From Hibiscus mutabilis (lineage: Eukaryota > Streptophyta > Magnoliopsida > Malvales > Malvaceae), in assembly GCA_019671005.1 (NCBI GenBank), contig JAGYYJ010002028.1, forward strand, positions 1-64,000: DNA of 64,000 bases, given 5' to 3'. This document shows, one piece after another, positions 61,721 through 64,000 of the stretch. Under the pieces are notes generated by a model. That model worked only from the letters and a program-made list of their open reading frames with translations. It was not told where the DNA came from and ran no database searches. Both the position numbers and the translations under genes were made by a program. Positions within the stretch are counted from its first letter, which is position 1; each line of letters opens with the position of its first letter.

Positions 61721-62430
61721 ATTGGCATGCGTCCCACATAGACCGTCGTGTACCTCGGCTAAAATCTCCTTCGCCTCCTGGGCATCAACACATCTCAACA
61801 ATGTTTGATCATGGCCTCTTTTATATAGGATCTCCCCATCTAGGACATTCTGTTGCCATTTTCTGAGTGTTTTTCTGTCATTATCATTTGCCCTTTCAGG
61901 ATACTTTTGAAGCTTGACATATTGCAATATGTCATAGTACCATGGGTTTCCATCAATCTCTTCCTGCACATTACAACAATGAGCAGGCCTTTCAAAAGTA
62001 TGCATCTTAATGGGCTTTATTTCTGCCCTTGTGTTTGTTTTGAACATGGAAGCCAGGGTGGCCAAGGCGTCTGCCATCTGATTTTCTTCTCTATGAAGGT
62101 AATTGAAACTGACCTTTTCCAACTCCTTAGCGAGCTCTTGAATCAATTCATAATATTTGACCAACTTTGGGTCCCTGGTTTCCCATTCCCCACGCAACTG
62201 GTAAATCACTAAGGATGAATCTCCGAATACTCGAAGTTCCTTAATCTTTCTTTCAATAGCTGAGTTTAGTCCCATAACGCAGGCTTCATATTCAACTATA
62301 TTATTGGTGCAGAAGAATTATAGTCTGCTGGTGAAGGGATAATAGACATTCTCAGGGGAAATTAGTATGGCCCCTATCCCATGTCTGAGGGCGTTAGAGG
62401 CCCCATCAAAGTAAAGCTTCCATGAGTTAT
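61676..62430 (-). pseudogene. Second (archaeal-type) RNase H and H2C2 zinc finger
   Basis: The domain starts WKLYFDGASNALRHGIGA (first Asp) near 62430, passes an in-frame TAA just before 62275, and continues MGLNSAIERKIKELRVFGDS (Asp) and REENQMADALATLASM. Downstream is the integrase zinc-finger region with EVHDGLCGTHAN; a TAG follows RYGYF, and CIDYARKCHKCQ then supplies the two Cys. This second RNase H behind the usual one is the hallmark of the Tat/Ogre lineage. Confidence 0.87.
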
Positions 62431-62977
62431 CATCTGAAACCTCTTCCTCGGTTGTAATGCACATCAAGTCTTCATCCAGGAAATTAAAGTTCAACGCCTC
62501 AGAATCGTCCGAAGCGCGACTAGCTAAGAAATCTGCTACGGCGCTTCCTTTTACGACTTTTTGGCTCACGTATACAATGTCGAATTCGGATAGGAGCATC
62601 TGCAAGTGGGCCATCCTTCCCGTTAGTGCTGGTGCTTCCATTAAGAACTTCAGGGGGTCTAGCTTGGATATCAACCAAGTAGTATGGTACAATATATACT
62701 GCCTAAGCCGCTTGGTAGCCCAAACTAAAGCACAACATATCTTCTGAACTGGCGGGTACCGCGTTTCGCAATTATTGAATTTTCTGCTTAGGTAATAGAT
62801 GGCTTGCTCCCTTTTCCCTGACTCATCGTGTTGCCCCAATACATACCTCATTGAATTCTCAAATGCTGACAGGTAGAGGATTAACGGCCTGTCTGGTACT
62901 GGCGCGACTAAAATCGGAGCATTTGTCAGGTACCTTTTGATCTTTTCTAGGGCTCCTTGACATTCCTTACCCCACAC
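62430..62977 (-). pseudogene. Retrotransposon RNase H (first copy) and connection
   Basis: Follows the reverse transcriptase: WGKECQGALEKIKRYLTNAP, LYLSAFENSMRYVLGQ, AIYYLSRKFNNCETRY, CCALVWATKRLRQYIL and SEFDIVYVSQKVVKGSAVAD. These are standard Ty3/gypsy motifs. The usual catalytic Asp of the first strand (LYLDAS-like) is replaced here by LYLSAF, a further sign of decay or the degenerate state of this first RNase H in dual-domain elements. Confidence 0.87.
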
Positions 62978-63039
62978 ACCGAGATTATTCTTTCTAAGAA
63001 GTCTGAAGACTGGGTCACACCGATCGGTTAATTGGGAAA

Positions 63040-64000
63040 TGAAACGAGAGATATAATTTAACCTCCTAGGAAACCATGAACCTCTTTCTGAGTGTGGGGT
63101 GGTGAGAAATCCTGGATGGATTTCACTTTATCTGGATTTATCTCAATCTCTCTTTGGTTCACCACGAACCCCAAGAGCTTTCCAGAAGTAAAGACGAATG
63201 TGCATTTGGCAGGGTTAAACCTCAGCTGGTATTTCCGTAGTCTTTGGAATAGTTTACTTAAGTTCTATAGGTGCTCATCTTCTGTTCGGGACTTGGCGAT
63301 CATGTCGTCCATGTATACTTCTATTTCTTTGTGCATCATGTCATGGAAAAGAGTCACCATTGCTCTTTGGTAAGTTGCCCATGCGTTCTTGAGCCCGAAA
63401 GGCATCACCTGGTAGCAAAAAGTACCCCACAAAAAGTACCCCACATGGTTATGAAGGTAGTTTTCTCCATGTTGTCAGAGTCCATCTTTATTTGGTTGTA
63501 CCCTGAAAAGCCATCCATGAATGAAAACCATGAGTGTCCCGCAGTGTTGTTAACCAGCGTGTCAATATGTGGCAGGGGGAAGTTGTCTCTAGGACTGGCT
63601 CGGTTTAGATCCCTATAATCTACACACATACGGACCTTCCCGTCCTTCTTCGGTACTGGTACGATGTTTGCAACCCATTCGGGGTATTTTGCTACCTCCA
63701 AGAAACCAGCATCAAACTATTTTTTTTACCTCTTCTCTGATCTTTAACAACATGTCTGGTCTCATTCTCTGGAGTTTTTGCTGTATTAGTTTGCACTCCG
63801 GCTTTGTTGGCAGTTTGTGCACCACTATGTCAGTATTCAAACCTGGCATATCTTGATAAGTCCAGGCGAAAACATCCTTAAATTCCTGGAGTAGGGTTAT
63901 CAGTTTGTGCCTGGTTTTCGAGGAAAACGCTGTCCTTATTTTTACTTATTTTTCTCTCCTCTTCAGTCCCCAAGTTTACAACTTCTATTTCTTCTTGGTG
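63040..64000 (-). pseudogene. Retrotransposon reverse transcriptase, broken, runs off window
   Basis: The N-terminal part (about 63860-63720) has TDIVVHKLPTKPECKLIQQK, ending at a stop. The main part (63701-63405) has VPVPKKDGKVRMCVDYRDLN, FPLPHIDTLV and FSFMDGFSGYNQIKM. It is thrown out of frame by a 14-bp tandem duplication near 63415-63445 (CAAAAAGTACCCCA twice). Further down the catalytic YMDDM is still readable near 63300. The right edge cuts the upstream pol/gag. Confidence 0.9.

Larger units (their letters stand above)
55597..64000 (-). mobile_element. Decayed Tat/Ogre-lineage Ty3/gypsy retrotransposon (partial)
   Basis: Minus-strand order from the right edge: reverse transcriptase, RNase H, a second RNase H, H2C2 zinc finger and integrase, a long untranslated 3' region with minisatellite, polypurine tract, 3' LTR. 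Two RNase H domains, long LTRs and tandem repeats between pol and the 3' LTR are known marks of the Tat/Ogre lineage. Gag, protease and the 5' LTR are outside the window. Several stop codons and frame changes show it is dead. Confidence 0.88.

Noticed and set aside
1..64000. tRNA, rRNA or other structured RNA genes, and a bacterial-type gene cluster
   Set aside because: None recognised by eye; a dedicated covariance-model scan was not possible here, so small RNA genes cannot be excluded.

Overview
The window is eukaryotic nuclear DNA from a flowering plant. It is AT-rich, its genes are sparse and split by GT-AG introns, and most of the rest is transposable-element debris. A STUNTED ARBUSCULE (STR)-type ABCG transporter points to a host of arbuscular mycorrhizal fungi, since this gene is known to be lost in non-hosts such as Arabidopsis. 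The dual-RNase H Ty3/gypsy element belongs to the Tat/Ogre lineage. A eudicot, possibly cotton or a relative, fits, but the species is inferred and not proven.

Layout. 0-13 kb: foldback/MITE elements, several with 9-bp target-site duplications (TSDs) typical of Mutator-like elements, then an almost full-length decayed LINE on the minus strand (7.03-12.67 kb). 13.6-16.3 kb: STR-like half-size ABCG transporter (+). 17.3-18.9 kb: two MITEs around an orphan first exon of a JAZ/TIFY6B-type gene (+). 24.56-24.81 kb: an unrecognised 81-residue protein (+), convergent with a complete ten-exon HAK/KUP/KT potassium transporter (-, 25.16-28.72 kb). 32.4-32.8 kb: exons resembling the KNOX2 half of a KNOX/KNATM gene (+). 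34-35.5 kb: two neighbouring hAT-like MITEs. 39.77-42.64 kb: a solo LTR with a perfect 5-bp TSD. 43.8-44.8 kb: a MAP kinase kinase of the MKK7/8/9 type (-) with one frameshift in its glycine-rich loop. 47.2-48.7 kb: a foldback element with internal tandem repeats. 52.1-53.4 kb: a LINE tail interrupted by a hAT-like MITE. 53.7-55.0 kb: an intronless U-box/ARM E3 ligase (-). 55.6-64.0 kb: the 3' LTR, a minisatellite-bearing 3' region and the decayed pol of a Tat/Ogre-type retrotransposon (-), related to the solo LTR and running off the window.

The host genes do not form an operon or obvious cluster. They are independent loci in mycorrhizal transport, potassium transport, MAP kinase signalling and ubiquitin signalling. 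I found no CRISPR array, no rRNA and no clearly new molecular system. The most useful observations are specific oddities: Arg instead of Asp in the first membrane segment of the potassium transporter, a GC-AG intron in that gene, an odd first intron in the STR-like gene, the MKK frameshift, the orphan JAZ and KNOX2 exons, and structured repeats in the retrotransposon.
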